The translations under genes and the position numbers were made by a program. The notes under the pieces are model-generated. The model worked only from the letters and a program-made list of their open reading frames with translations, made no database searches and had not been told where the DNA came from. 32,339 bases of DNA, from IMG/VR virus record IMGVR_UViG_3300031857_000830, positions 1-32,339 of that record, one strand, 5' to 3'. This DNA is from a virus. Shown piece by piece: positions 9,333 through 16,598 of the stretch (its first letter is position 1; each line of letters opens with the position of its first letter).

Positions 9333-11701
9333 ACTTTTATGCGAAGTTTAGCGTTTCTAAATTCAGTTTTGCTGCTCATCTTCTCAACATACTTGTTAAA
9401 GCCATTCTCATCAATGTTTATGTTCACGTTGGACTTATTGCGCTCTAACACTTTGCCAAGTTTTTCAATGTCCATTGATGGTTTATTTTGCCCTTGAGAT
9501 TGATGGTATTGTGATGCAAGATTAAATGTACCATCAGCCAATGCAGTTAAGATATTGTTTGCAAATGTAGGCTCAACTTCTCTGTTATGTATTGCTGATA
9601 ATGCCGGAAAGTAATCACTATTTACCGATGCAGGCACAACACGTTCTCCGTGTGATAAATATGCAAGATTATTATCACTTCTACCTGTACCTGCACCAAC
9701 TAAAAATTCAGTTCCATCCGCAAATTTTGGTGGTTTTGTATTAGAAATTATTGCGACTTGTGCTGCCGTTGCTACACCTGCTGCAATAGCTGCTGGTATG
9801 GCTGCTGGTAATCCTAAAGTCCAAGCTCTACTAACTGCAAGCGCACCATTAATAATTGCTTGTGCTAAATCCGCTGATTTTTGTTGCTCCCATGCTTGTC
9901 TCTTTAACTTTGCTGCTTCTTGACTGTAACGTTTTTCAATCTGCAATCGTTGTGCTTCAGTTAAATTCTTGTTATCCAGTTCACGTTCACGGCCTTCATC
10001 AAGTCTTGACATTTGTGCATCAAATTCTGCTTGTCTATTTTGCTCATTTATTGTAAATATAGTATCAGTAATTACACGTGCTTGATCAATTACAAATGCT
10101 GCTTTTTGTTTTTCTAATTCAATTGATTTTTTAGTTGCATCAACTTCTGCCTGATAACGCTTTGCTATCTCCGCATAAATTTGAGCCGATGTTGTAAGCC
10201 TACCTTCTTGTGCAATTTTTTCATATTCAGCATCAACTTCTGCTTGTGTTTTTTTAAACTGAATTTGTATGTCGGTTTGTGCGTAATAATTTTGCTTTAA
10301 TTGTTGATTTGCTGCCATATCAATTTGCGCCCTTTTTATGGCTGCTTGTTCTTCGGCTTCTAATCGTTTTTCAATTTCTGCATAAATTTGCTCTGATGTT
10401 GTAAATCTTCTATCTTGTGAAAGTTCAGCATACATCGCATCAATCTCATCAACGCTTTTAAAATATTCGGTTTGAATTGCTTCTTGCCTAATCATATTTT
10501 GTTGCAGTTGTTGCGTTAAATCTGCTAAAAGTTTAGCACGTGCTTCTGCATCTGCCTCCGCTTTTTTACGTGCTTCCTCTGCTATTTTATCTGCATCTGC
10601 TTTAGCTTTTTCTCTAATCTTTTTTTCATCATCTGCATACTTTTGTCTAATATCTGAAAGGTTTTTTTGATGCACTAATTCTTGATCAGCAAATTTAATT
10701 TTTGCAGTATCATCATCAATTTCTCTATCTCTTAACTGTCTTCTTATTTCAGCACGTGCATTGCTATCGTAATAAGTTTGCAATTCAAGTTCTTTATCTA
10801 AACCATCTTTTTTGGCTTTAATTATATTTTCAACATGGTCTAAACTTGCTTGTTCTAAATTCTTATTTCTATCGGCTTGTGTCGCGGTTATTCTTGCACC
10901 TTCATCTTCTGCATCTTGCATTGATACAACCATTGCAGCAATAGCAGCTATAACTATTGTCAAACCCATAGTAGCTGCTGCCATTGATGTGGTAATAGTC
11001 ACACCTAACACTCTACTGCTTGCCGTAGCAAGCTTCTGTGCGCCATCTAAAAACAATGTCTTTGTTGCATTTTCAGATGTTACTAATGCTGCTATCTCTT
11101 GAACACCTGCTAACAATGCCATTGCTGCTTGTGCCTTTTGAGCTGCCTCGGCCATTTGTTTGTTTTCAGTTCCGAACAAAGCAGTTGCACCTGCTGCTAT
11201 TGATGCTGCTGCTGCTACTCCTTTCATTGCACCAACCATAGCATCTATTCTCTTGGTGTCAGATGATAGAGCTTTAATTTTTTCATTGACATCTCCTAAA
11301 TGGTCAGTTAATTCAGCAGCACGTTTGGTCATTTGAGCCAACTCTTTTCCGGTAAAATTACCAGATGCTATTTGTTGCTTCAGTTCTCTTAACTCTGCCT
11401 TTAATGTTTTAGCACCAGTCATAGCATTAGTGCTATTGGTGGTAAACTCTTCCAAATCAGCAGCAGCCTTGCCGATAACGTTTTGCGACATATTTTTGTT
11501 CAGGTCACTTACTTCATTAGACAATTTGCCCATTTCAGTAGTTGACTTGTTCACATTTTGAATGAACTCTTTTTGCTCTTGATTTATCTGATTAAACTTG
11601 GCTGCATCTTCCTCACTAATTTTTCCTAATAATTGCAACTGTTTAATCGCAGGTTCAAGACCAGATGTGTCGGCAACAAATTTTATTATTACATTTTCCA
11701 C
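9329..11701 (-). CDS. Tail tape measure protein
   Basis: 790 aa. Typical features are present in order: an N-terminal IIKFVADTSGLEPAIKQL start as in many tape measures, long coiled coil to about residue 155, an Ala/Gly-rich hydrophobic region at about residues 155-265 that could insert in membrane, a long charged helical region (about 270-560) with internal repeats, a second Ala-rich hydrophobic segment (about 600-650, AIINGALAVSRAW then AAIPAAIAAGVATAAQVAII), and a polar C-terminus. Its length would specify a moderately long tail. The start is GTG, overlapping the previous small ORF's stop by one base (TAGTG); no suitable in-frame ATG lies nearby. Confidence 0.92.
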   Translation of the reverse strand: MENVIIKFVADTSGLEPAIKQLQLLGKISEEDAAKFNQINQEQKEFIQNVNKSTTEMGKLSNEVSDLNKNMSQNVIGKAAADLEEFTTNSTNAMTGAKTLKAELRELKQQIASGNFTGKELAQMTKRAAELTDHLGDVNEKIKALSSDTKRIDAMVGAMKGVAAAASIAAGATALFGTENKQMAEAAQKAQAAMALLAGVQEIAALVTSENATKTLFLDGAQKLATASSRVLGVTITTSMAAATMGLTIVIAAIAAMVVSMQDAEDEGARITATQADRNKNLEQASLDHVENIIKAKKDGLDKELELQTYYDSNARAEIRRQLRDREIDDDTAKIKFADQELVHQKNLSDIRQKYADDEKKIREKAKADADKIAEEARKKAEADAEARAKLLADLTQQLQQNMIRQEAIQTEYFKSVDEIDAMYAELSQDRRFTTSEQIYAEIEKRLEAEEQAAIKRAQIDMAANQQLKQNYYAQTDIQIQFKKTQAEVDAEYEKIAQEGRLTTSAQIYAEIAKRYQAEVDATKKSIELEKQKAAFVIDQARVITDTIFTINEQNRQAEFDAQMSRLDEGRERELDNKNLTEAQRLQIEKRYSQEAAKLKRQAWEQQKSADLAQAIINGALAVSRAWTLGLPAAIPAAIAAGVATAAQVAIISNTKPPKFADGTEFLVGAGTGRSDNNLAYLSHGERVVPASVNSDYFPALSAIHNREVEPTFANNILTALADGTFNLASQYHQSQGQNKPSMDIEKLGKVLERNKSNVNINIDENGFNKYVEKMSSKTEFRNAKLRIKV
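10156..10451 (-). repeat. Internal tandem duplication in the tape measure gene
   Basis: Two diverged copies of about 90 bp, roughly 205 bp apart, encode EIDAMYAELSQDRRFTTSEQ and EVDAEYEKIAQEGRLTTSAQ, each followed by IYAEI-KR. The unit spacing is about 68 residues in the helical middle of the protein. Change in repeat number is a known way tape measures alter tail length. Confidence 0.75.
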
Positions 11702-11829
11702 TAACGCTTGGTTTGTTGTGGTTTAGGTGGTGTCTTCTTTGCTTCATTAGCAAAGAAAAAGAAATCGTACAAAGATAATAAATTTATTGGATAATTCGCT
11801 GGTAAATATTTTAGCACTGTTATTTTCAA
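11701..11829 (-). CDS. Small ORF between chaperone-like gene and tape measure (TTG start or frameshift product)
   Basis: A 42-codon frame (starts LKITVLKYLPANYPINLL) lies in the -1 frame relative to the upstream 195-aa gene. Its TTG overlaps that gene's TGA, and its own TAG overlaps the tape measure GTG (TAGTG). Start-stop couplings at both ends argue that it is translated. Tail assembly chaperones of siphophages are often made as a short form and a frameshifted long form encoded exactly here, so this could be the extension segment. I did not find a canonical slippery heptamer, and the frame is also open for some distance upstream of the TTG. Confidence 0.5.
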   Translation of the reverse strand: MKITVLKYLPANYPINLLSLYDFFFFANEAKKTPPKPQQTKR

Positions 11830-12413
11830 TCGTTCTCGGCTTGCAATTCCATCTCTAATGTTTGCAATAAAAGAATATCCTGTTGTATCTTCTCTATTTT
11901 TTCCACCACGTTCAAATACATCAGAGAAGTGTGTTCTGATTGTTGCAAAAACGGAATTAATTTCTTTATTGGCATTGACAAAAAAAAACTATCGCCCGCG
12001 TTTTCTTTCCAGTTCTTAATCTTTTTTTCGTTGGCCTTAAAGTCATAACGTGTTAATGGTTCATTCTTATCAACAAATGCAACTGAAGCAACTTTGTAAA
12101 TTATTTCTTTACTAACGATATAGTTGCAACGTTCTTCAAATCGTGATTGCAACTTTATAATTTCGTTGAGGTTGATTTTCTTGGGATCGGATAACAGTTG
12201 ATTCATCTTTGCATTATAAGCCTTGATGTAATCGTTAGTAACTCCATTCTGCATTTCTTGATAAAATGTCAGAGCTTCAAGGCCACGTTCGTAAGGTAAA
12301 TTGTTTTTATCTACAAACTCAAAGTAGTCAACATCGCCACATTTAAACGCAAATTCCAACGCATAATCTGTTTTATAAGTTGGTTTAGATTTCTTGAATA
12401 TCTTTGATAACAT
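11826..12413 (-). CDS. Putative tail assembly chaperone-like protein
   Basis: 195 aa, charged and helical, starting MLSKIFKKSKPTYKTDYALE and ending in a helix (ILLLQTLEMELQAEND). No motif identifies it. It lies upstream of the tape measure gene, the usual site of the tail assembly chaperone, and is followed by a small overlapping ORF in the -1 frame, which is the common layout for that gene pair. The chaperone assignment is positional inference only. A different tail completion protein is equally compatible with the sequence. Confidence 0.55.
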   Translation of the reverse strand: MLSKIFKKSKPTYKTDYALEFAFKCGDVDYFEFVDKNNLPYERGLEALTFYQEMQNGVTNDYIKAYNAKMNQLLSDPKKINLNEIIKLQSRFEERCNYIVSKEIIYKVASVAFVDKNEPLTRYDFKANEKKIKNWKENAGDSFFLSMPIKKLIPFLQQSEHTSLMYLNVVEKIEKIQQDILLLQTLEMELQAEND

Positions 12414-12561
12414 TGTTTATAGTTATTTTTTTCGTTCGTGTATAAAATACTAATTGGTCACTTTCCTTAACATAGTAACGCTTTTTCTCTGCACCTCCAC
12501 AACCACAACTTTCGCGTTTAAAAACCCAACCGGCTGCCGTTATTCGTTCGTGTGTTCCCAT
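12385..12561 (-). CDS. Small hypothetical protein with CGCGG motif
   Basis: 58 aa from an ATG that overlaps the previous gene by about 22 bases (starts MGTHERITAAGWVFKRE). It contains SCGCGGAEKKRYYV, a small cysteine-glycine cluster, followed by a beta-hairpin-like basic C-terminus. A longer frame exists upstream but would lie mostly inside the neighbouring membrane protein gene, so the shorter start is preferred. The 3' end overlaps the chaperone-like gene by 29 bases. Function unknown. Confidence 0.6.
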   Translation of the reverse strand: MGTHERITAAGWVFKRESCGCGGAEKKRYYVKESDQLVFYTRTKKITINNVIKDIQEI

Positions 12562-12833
12562 GTAATGTATAATATCGCTGATAGCAAACCATTGAGTCCG
12601 CATAAGGCAAGTAAATAAATAATTATATTGACATCTGGTGCAAAGTAAAACCAACCAGCAATACCCCACACCGAAGCCATACAAGGTGGGCAGTCATACA
12701 ATGGTTTGCGAATGTATTCATGCCAATCATCATTGACAAAAGGATATAGCAACATACCAACTCTCGTTAATAAATGAACACCAATAATTACAAGGCTATT
12801 CAGGGCAAGTGCATGGAATAATGACATAATCAT
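12540..12833 (-). CDS. Membrane protein with CPPCM motif
   Basis: About 97 aa. One hydrophobic segment lies near the N-terminus (HALALNSLVIIGVHLL) and two lie in the second half (MASVWGIAGWFYF, IIIYLLALCGLNGLLSAILY), separated by KPLYDCPPCMASVWG. The CPxCM-SVxG arrangement recurs in small membrane proteins of Bacteroidota phages that resemble DUF1360. The cysteine pair could bind metal or be redox-active. The start is uncertain: Met at 12833 or 12827 keeps the overlap with the upstream gene below 40 bases. It sits in the late operon among tail genes, and its role there is unknown. Confidence 0.65.
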   Translation of the reverse strand: MIMSLFHALALNSLVIIGVHLLTRVGMLLYPFVNDDWHEYIRKPLYDCPPCMASVWGIAGWFYFAPDVNIIIYLLALCGLNGLLSAILYITWEHTNE

Positions 12834-13155
12834 TTTCTGTTTGAATGTTAATAAAATCAATGTTTATTCCATTGTAGGTAGCATCGCAATGGGTAAACTC
12901 AAATGAAGCACAATTGACCTCATCGTTAAAAAACTCAAACACAACCTCTCCTGTGCCGATGTGCCAATAGTTTTCATTACTAATGGTAAACTCATCAGTA
13001 TATCCATTGAAAATAATTGGTTGTTGTACTGATGCCCCTGATTGAAAAGTAAATCTAACAGTCCAATCGTTAGCAGATGTGATACCAGGTATAGTGAAAT
13101 TAAGGTCACTTACGCAACCACTTACTGACTGCGTGTAATGTGTTGAACAAATCAT
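12796..13155 (-). CDS. Hypothetical beta-rich protein, cysteine-containing
   Basis: 119 aa, strand-rich and acidic (DWTVRFTFQSGASVQQPIIF, EVVFEFFNDEVNC), with six cysteines spread through it and a CTCPE C-terminus. Composition suggests a small beta-sandwich of the kind found as virion decoration or head-tail joining proteins. No family is recognised. Its ATG overlaps the stop of the upstream methyltransferase by four bases. Confidence 0.6.
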   Translation of the reverse strand: MICSTHYTQSVSGCVSDLNFTIPGITSANDWTVRFTFQSGASVQQPIIFNGYTDEFTISNENYWHIGTGEVVFEFFNDEVNCASFEFTHCDATYNGINIDFINIQTENDYVIIPCTCPE

Positions 13156-13679
13156 TTTTTGATGCCATAAAAATATAAGTCTTGAGGAAACGTTGTGCGT
13201 GACTTAAACTTATATTGTGTGAATATCTTATCAATGTCAACCTCTGCGCGAATATCGGCCTCGGTTAGGTTTTTATAGTAATCAGTTGTGTACGGACTAT
13301 CCTTTGGCGATGTACGTTTTGTGCCATGTTCGGGTCTTCCATCGGTGGCGCAAGTAAATATAAATAGACCGCCTTTTTTTAAAAGCTTATTGCAAATATT
13401 TCTCAAAGTTTCGCCATAATTGGCATCGTGTTCAAAACACTCTGTACTTATGACCACATCAAACTTTGTTTTACTCTTATATTCGTGACCACTACATACC
13501 TCATCAACATTCGCACCTTCACCAATGTCAATACCGGTAATGTCGCAATGATAAAATAAGTAACGATTGTTGCCGTTAATGTCTAACGATCCAACATCAA
13601 GAACACTAACTCCAACGAAGTATTCCGGGTGTGCAACCTTAATCAGGTTACACCATTCTATTTGTTCAAAGTGTGCCAT
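13152..13679 (-). CDS. Class I SAM-dependent methyltransferase (type 11-like)
   Basis: 175 aa. SVLDVGSLDINGN (about residues 25-37) is the SAM-binding motif I, HCDITGIDIGEGANVD carries the acidic residue after strand 2, and FDVVISTECFEHD is the motif-IV-like segment, followed by LLKKGGLFIFTC as strand 5. This is the core of small-molecule, sugar or peptide methyltransferases of the type 11 family. No DNA-methylase DPPY or PCQ motif is present. It is coupled with the glycosyltransferase just upstream (overlap 22 bases), which suggests both act on the same substrate, perhaps a glycan on the virion. Confidence 0.8.
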   Translation of the reverse strand: MAHFEQIEWCNLIKVAHPEYFVGVSVLDVGSLDINGNNRYLFYHCDITGIDIGEGANVDEVCSGHEYKSKTKFDVVISTECFEHDANYGETLRNICNKLLKKGGLFIFTCATDGRPEHGTKRTSPKDSPYTTDYYKNLTEADIRAEVDIDKIFTQYKFKSRTTFPQDLYFYGIKK

Positions 13680-14254
13680 ATTTTGCTATCTTCTTCCGCA
13701 ATAGCTATAAACTCTGCCTCGCGTGATGTTGTACTCATTTCGGTCGATACTCTTATGCCATTTATGTTGTATCTATTCATTGCGTTCTTAAATAACCAGT
13801 CATCGCCATAACTTACACGCATGTTACTTGGGACAGGCAAAAAGTCCTCATTCCTCATAAGCATCAAACATCCCCATCCGTGACCTCGTGAATTTATTGG
13901 CGAAACAGTTGGGTAATCAAATTCAAATTCGCAATCATAACAAGATGAACCAATGCCAAAAATATCGCCATAGTCTGGTTCTAATTCAAACATCTTGCTG
14001 GCAGAAAAGTTGATATCATCGTTGCAAATCGCGATAAGTGAATTGGAAGCAACGTGTACTCCCATATTCCAACTTGGATTAACGTAATTGTTTTTTCCAT
14101 TTGATAATATTTTAACCTTACCACCATCAGCAATGTGTCCTTGATTGTTATCAATTATTATAACCTCTCCAACCTTATCGCATTGCACAAGCTCCGATAT
14201 TAATCGTAACGTTCTATTGCTGCGCCAAAGTGTTGGAATTATAACCGAATACAT
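13658..14254 (-). CDS. Family 2-like glycosyltransferase
   Basis: 198 aa. MYSVIIPTLWRSNRTLRLI is the standard GT2 beginning, VIIIDNNQG is the nucleotide-binding acidic segment, and NPSWNMGVHVASNSLIAICN followed by DD supplies the metal-binding acidic pair (NDD, residues 78-80). RGHGWGCLMLMRNEDF is the usual acceptor-side WG motif. It is shorter than average but has the full catalytic core. It lies directly downstream of the large terminase and upstream of the methyltransferase, so it belongs to the late transcript. Substrate unknown. Confidence 0.85.
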   Translation of the reverse strand: MYSVIIPTLWRSNRTLRLISELVQCDKVGEVIIIDNNQGHIADGGKVKILSNGKNNYVNPSWNMGVHVASNSLIAICNDDINFSASKMFELEPDYGDIFGIGSSCYDCEFEFDYPTVSPINSRGHGWGCLMLMRNEDFLPVPSNMRVSYGDDWLFKNAMNRYNINGIRVSTEMSTTSREAEFIAIAEEDSKIWHTLNK

Positions 14255-14277
14255 AATGCAAATGTAATAATATTTGT

Positions 14278-15519
14278 TTAGGTTGTAATAAAATTATTTA
14301 AAAAAACATTGCAAGCATAACGAAACGTATCTAATGCATCCGCTTGTTGGGCAGGATCATTTCGGTCATGCTTTTTCATAGTCCCATCCGCAAGTACCGA
14401 CACATTATCCAAATCGAATTGAAGTGCTTTGGTTTTATTTCGATTTAATCGGACATTGCCTCGGCTTAATAATGAATTGACAAGCACTCTATTCTCCGCA
14501 ATTTTTGGATTAATAGTAGGCACTTGAAATTGTCGCATATTTAAGTTTAGTTGTGTTGATATTATTTTGTAATAGTTGAGGTTATCAGCTACCATTGCGC
14601 TTCCCGATTTGCCTGAAGCATCGCCAGTAACGATAAATAATCTATTGCCATAAACATTTTTAATGTATTCACACATTTGATAAATGTCTGAATTAGGAAT
14701 CTTAATGGTTTCGTAAATATCAATCGAGTTATACCTGTCAGTTTGCACAACCGAACATGTCATTGGGTTTCGGTTAAAATCGAAACTTAAAATAGTTTCT
14801 CGTGCCGGGTTGAGTTCAAAATCAGCAATGTGTTTATTTGAATCGTAGGCATATGCCCATAACATAGACCCAACGCTAACATCTTCGGCCATGTACTCAC
14901 ATAAAAAAAACAATGGATCGGTTGTAAGCTTTGCGCTTTCTATTTCATTTGCATCAATAAATGGATTATCGTAGGTGCTAAATTTCCACGATTGCCATTC
15001 GTGTTCAAACTTATCATTACTCGCACGTGAATGCAATTCTTTAAAATAAGTTTTGCCGAATTGCGGTGTTGATAGAAACCAAGCATCTCCTTTGAAATCG
15101 GTCAACGTTGCTCTTATTGTTCCGTTCCAGGCCGTTTGCAAGTGCGATGCCTTTTCGCACTCATCCACAACAACACGTTTATATTTTCTGCCTCTGCCAG
15201 AATCTGGATCATCCATTGACCACATATCAATCACACCTCCACCAATCAATCTAATTTGTTTTAATTGTTCTGATTTGCTCTTAATGATATCGTGAACAAT
15301 TGATTTAATGACAGTCCAAAACTCTTCCAAATCTTTATAGGTTGGAGCATAATACGCAACCGGAAAACCATCCAATGCTGGGTCAATTATCAATTCTTCC
15401 GCTAAAGATGTTTTGCCAAATCTTCGGCCACACTTTAAAACATTAAATCTTTTAGCAGTAGAAATAATATGCTCTTGATTTGGATGTCTTTTTTTTAAAT
15501 TAATTATAATCTCACTCAC
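14278..15519 (-). CDS. terL: Terminase large subunit
   Basis: 413 aa. The ATPase domain has Walker A CGRRFGKTSLAEE (31-37 core GRRFGKT), Walker B KRVVVDECEKAS (VVVDE 116-120) and the coupling motif FLSTPQFGK. The C-terminal RNase H-like nuclease has acidic positions in ILSFDFNRNPMT (D247), VTGDASGKSG (D300) and a final DPAQQADALDTFRYA. It packages DNA into the prohead through the portal. The start overlaps the small terminase stop by four bases (ATGA). Confidence 0.97.
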   Translation of the reverse strand: MSEIIINLKKRHPNQEHIISTAKRFNVLKCGRRFGKTSLAEELIIDPALDGFPVAYYAPTYKDLEEFWTVIKSIVHDIIKSKSEQLKQIRLIGGGVIDMWSMDDPDSGRGRKYKRVVVDECEKASHLQTAWNGTIRATLTDFKGDAWFLSTPQFGKTYFKELHSRASNDKFEHEWQSWKFSTYDNPFIDANEIESAKLTTDPLFFLCEYMAEDVSVGSMLWAYAYDSNKHIADFELNPARETILSFDFNRNPMTCSVVQTDRYNSIDIYETIKIPNSDIYQMCEYIKNVYGNRLFIVTGDASGKSGSAMVADNLNYYKIISTQLNLNMRQFQVPTINPKIAENRVLVNSLLSRGNVRLNRNKTKALQFDLDNVSVLADGTMKKHDRNDPAQQADALDTFRYACNVFLNNFITT

Positions 15520-15806
15520 GAACGAACAACGCGAATAGTAACATCACTTGAACCACTCTGCTCAACTTTTTGCACAGGTTGTGAATAGGTGTACTTTAGC
15601 AATAGTTCAGCAGCCTTCGCATCTCCTTTAGCTGCCTTAGCTTGTAACGCTGCAAGTATTACTTCAAGAGCATTTCTGCCATTTTTTTCCTCACCTAATA
15701 TATTGGCCATAGCCTCTTTTAAATCAGGCAATTTGGGTCTACCTTTGGGATTGCCAGACTCGCCTTTTTTCCACCTCGGTTGTATTTTTCCTCTACCTCC
15801 AGCCAT
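15516..15806 (-). CDS. Terminase small subunit-like (DUF5681-type)
   Basis: 96 aa. The N-terminus RWKKGESGNPKGRPKLPDL is the basic KGxSGNPxGRP motif characteristic of DUF5681 proteins encoded beside phage terminases. A short helical domain follows (AAKGDAKAAELLLKYTYSQP). The gene is immediately upstream of and translationally coupled to terL. Small terminases recognise packaging sites and regulate TerL. Sequence motif and position agree. Confidence 0.85.
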   Translation of the reverse strand: MAGGRGKIQPRWKKGESGNPKGRPKLPDLKEAMANILGEEKNGRNALEVILAALQAKAAKGDAKAAELLLKYTYSQPVQKVEQSGSSDVTIRVVRS

Positions 15807-15825
15807 ATCGTTGTTTTTTCGTTGT

Positions 15826-15969
15826 TTAACGTTTTTTCGCTGCTTTTTTTGCAGTTTTAGCTACCGACATCGAAATAGCAACCGCTTGTTTGTAGGGTTT
15901 ACCTGCTTTCATTTCGGTTTTAATATTTTTTTCGATGCTTGGCTGCGAATAACCTTTTTTTAGTGGCAT
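15826..15969 (-). CDS. Small basic protein (DUF6496-like)
   Basis: 47 aa: starts MPLKKGYSQPSIEKNIKTEM, continues KAGKPYKQAVAISMSVAKTA and ends KKAAKKR. The KKGYS...I..NIK.E...GKP.KQAVAI pattern matches short phage and bacterial proteins of the DUF6496 type that often sit next to structural or terminase genes. The C-terminus is strongly basic, suggesting nucleic-acid contact. It lies between the DUF6321 gene and the small terminase with short gaps. Function unknown. Confidence 0.7.
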   Translation of the reverse strand: MPLKKGYSQPSIEKNIKTEMKAGKPYKQAVAISMSVAKTAKKAAKKR

Positions 15970-15987
15970 AATATATTGATTTTAAAG

Positions 15988-16227
15988 TTAACAATTCCAA
16001 CGATCACGTGCTGCTTTACCACGCTCACCTGTCCATCCCTCCGAACGTGCGCAAAATGATTTCTTGCGTGCCTTATCACTATCGGTCTTTGGGTTAGGTG
16101 CAGGTGCTTTAAGATTTGAACCTGTTGCTTTATTATAAGCTTTACGGCCTGCTTCTGTCATCCCTGCACCTTGTGCTACTGACAAGAAGTGTTTGCCTTT
16201 ACCAGTTGTAGTTTTCTTTATTGCCAT
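15988..16227 (-). CDS. DUF6321-like phage protein
   Basis: 79 aa. The pattern GMTEAGRKAYNKATGSNLKA, followed by KKSFCARSEGWTGERG and a terminal RWNC, matches a small protein family common in phages of many hosts (G.T..G....K..GSNLKAP ... KSFCAR ... W.C), recalled as DUF6321. Conserved cysteines near the C-terminus could bind metal. It is the first gene after a good late promoter, which overlaps the end of the VRR-NUC gene, and so heads the terminase-structural operon. Biochemical role unknown. Confidence 0.8.
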   Translation of the reverse strand: MAIKKTTTGKGKHFLSVAQGAGMTEAGRKAYNKATGSNLKAPAPNPKTDSDKARKKSFCARSEGWTGERGKAARDRWNC

Positions 16228-16238
16228 TTATATTGATT

Positions 16239-16598
16239 TTAAACGCACTTTGGTACAAAGGTATGTATTATATCCATAAATTCCAAAAGGCTTCTGCAAA
16301 CGTAATATTTAAAGCCGTGTTCGATGACCAATCTCTCCCAATCTTTTTGTTCGGTGTGTTGCTTACCGGTATCTGTTTTCATTTCAATGAATATTGCCTC
16401 ACCTTTATAGTAAAATGTAAAATCACTTCTACCTGGTTGCAAACCCTTGGCCTTGTTTCTCGCGCCATCAATTTTGTTTTTTGAATTGTTGAGGTTATAG
16501 CACAACAAACCACGGTGTTCTGGGTAGGTGTTATGAAACCATACATAACAATCACTCTGTATTTTATCCTCCGATTGTTGCTTCTTTTCGTTTTGCAT
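16239..16598 (-). CDS. VRR-NUC domain nuclease
   Basis: 119 aa, almost entirely a VRR-NUC domain: NKAKGLQPGRSDF (PGRSDF, D59), then IFIEMKTDTGKQ (E72, K74) and the downstream Q84. These are the PD-(D/E)XK catalytic elements as arranged in phage VRR-NUC proteins (GvP/GrsD...vElKt..G.qs..Q). It probably cleaves branched DNA intermediates (Holliday junction resolvase-like role) during replication or before packaging. It follows the SF2 helicase with a 35-base overlap. Confidence 0.9.
   Translation of the reverse strand: MQNEKKQQSEDKIQSDCYVWFHNTYPEHRGLLCYNLNNSKNKIDGARNKAKGLQPGRSDFTFYYKGEAIFIEMKTDTGKQHTEQKDWERLVIEHGFKYYVCRSLLEFMDIIHTFVPKCV
16256..16287 (-). promoter_or_regulatory. Bacteroidota-type promoter for the late operon
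   Basis: Read on the minus strand: TTTTG with its TTG at 16286-16284, 20-base spacer, then TACCTTTG at 16263-16256, matching TTTG-N19-21-TAnnTTTG. Predicted start is near 16249, giving a leader of about 20 bases before the DUF6321 ATG. It is embedded in the VRR-NUC coding region and would let the packaging and virion genes be switched on separately from replication genes. Confidence 0.7.

Noticed and set aside
9856-11241. Plus-strand ORFs opposite the tape measure gene
   Set aside because: Low-complexity Leu/Ala-rich shadows of the Ala-rich tape measure in the opposite frame, with no operon context.
11770-11777. TATCTTTG on the minus strand, resembling a promoter -7 box
   Set aside because: No TTG lies 18-21 bases upstream, and the site is in the small ORF between the chaperone-like and tape measure genes.
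11826-11960. Slippery heptamer for a -1 frameshift into the small ORF
   Set aside because: No X-XXY-YYZ heptamer in the correct frame was found in the overlap; the runs of A present are out of phase, so frameshifting is left as a possibility only.
15589-15963. 124-aa plus-strand ORF opposite the small terminase
   Set aside because: It is antisense to the small terminase and the 47-aa gene, with Phe/Ser-rich composition typical of a complement of Lys-rich coding sequence.
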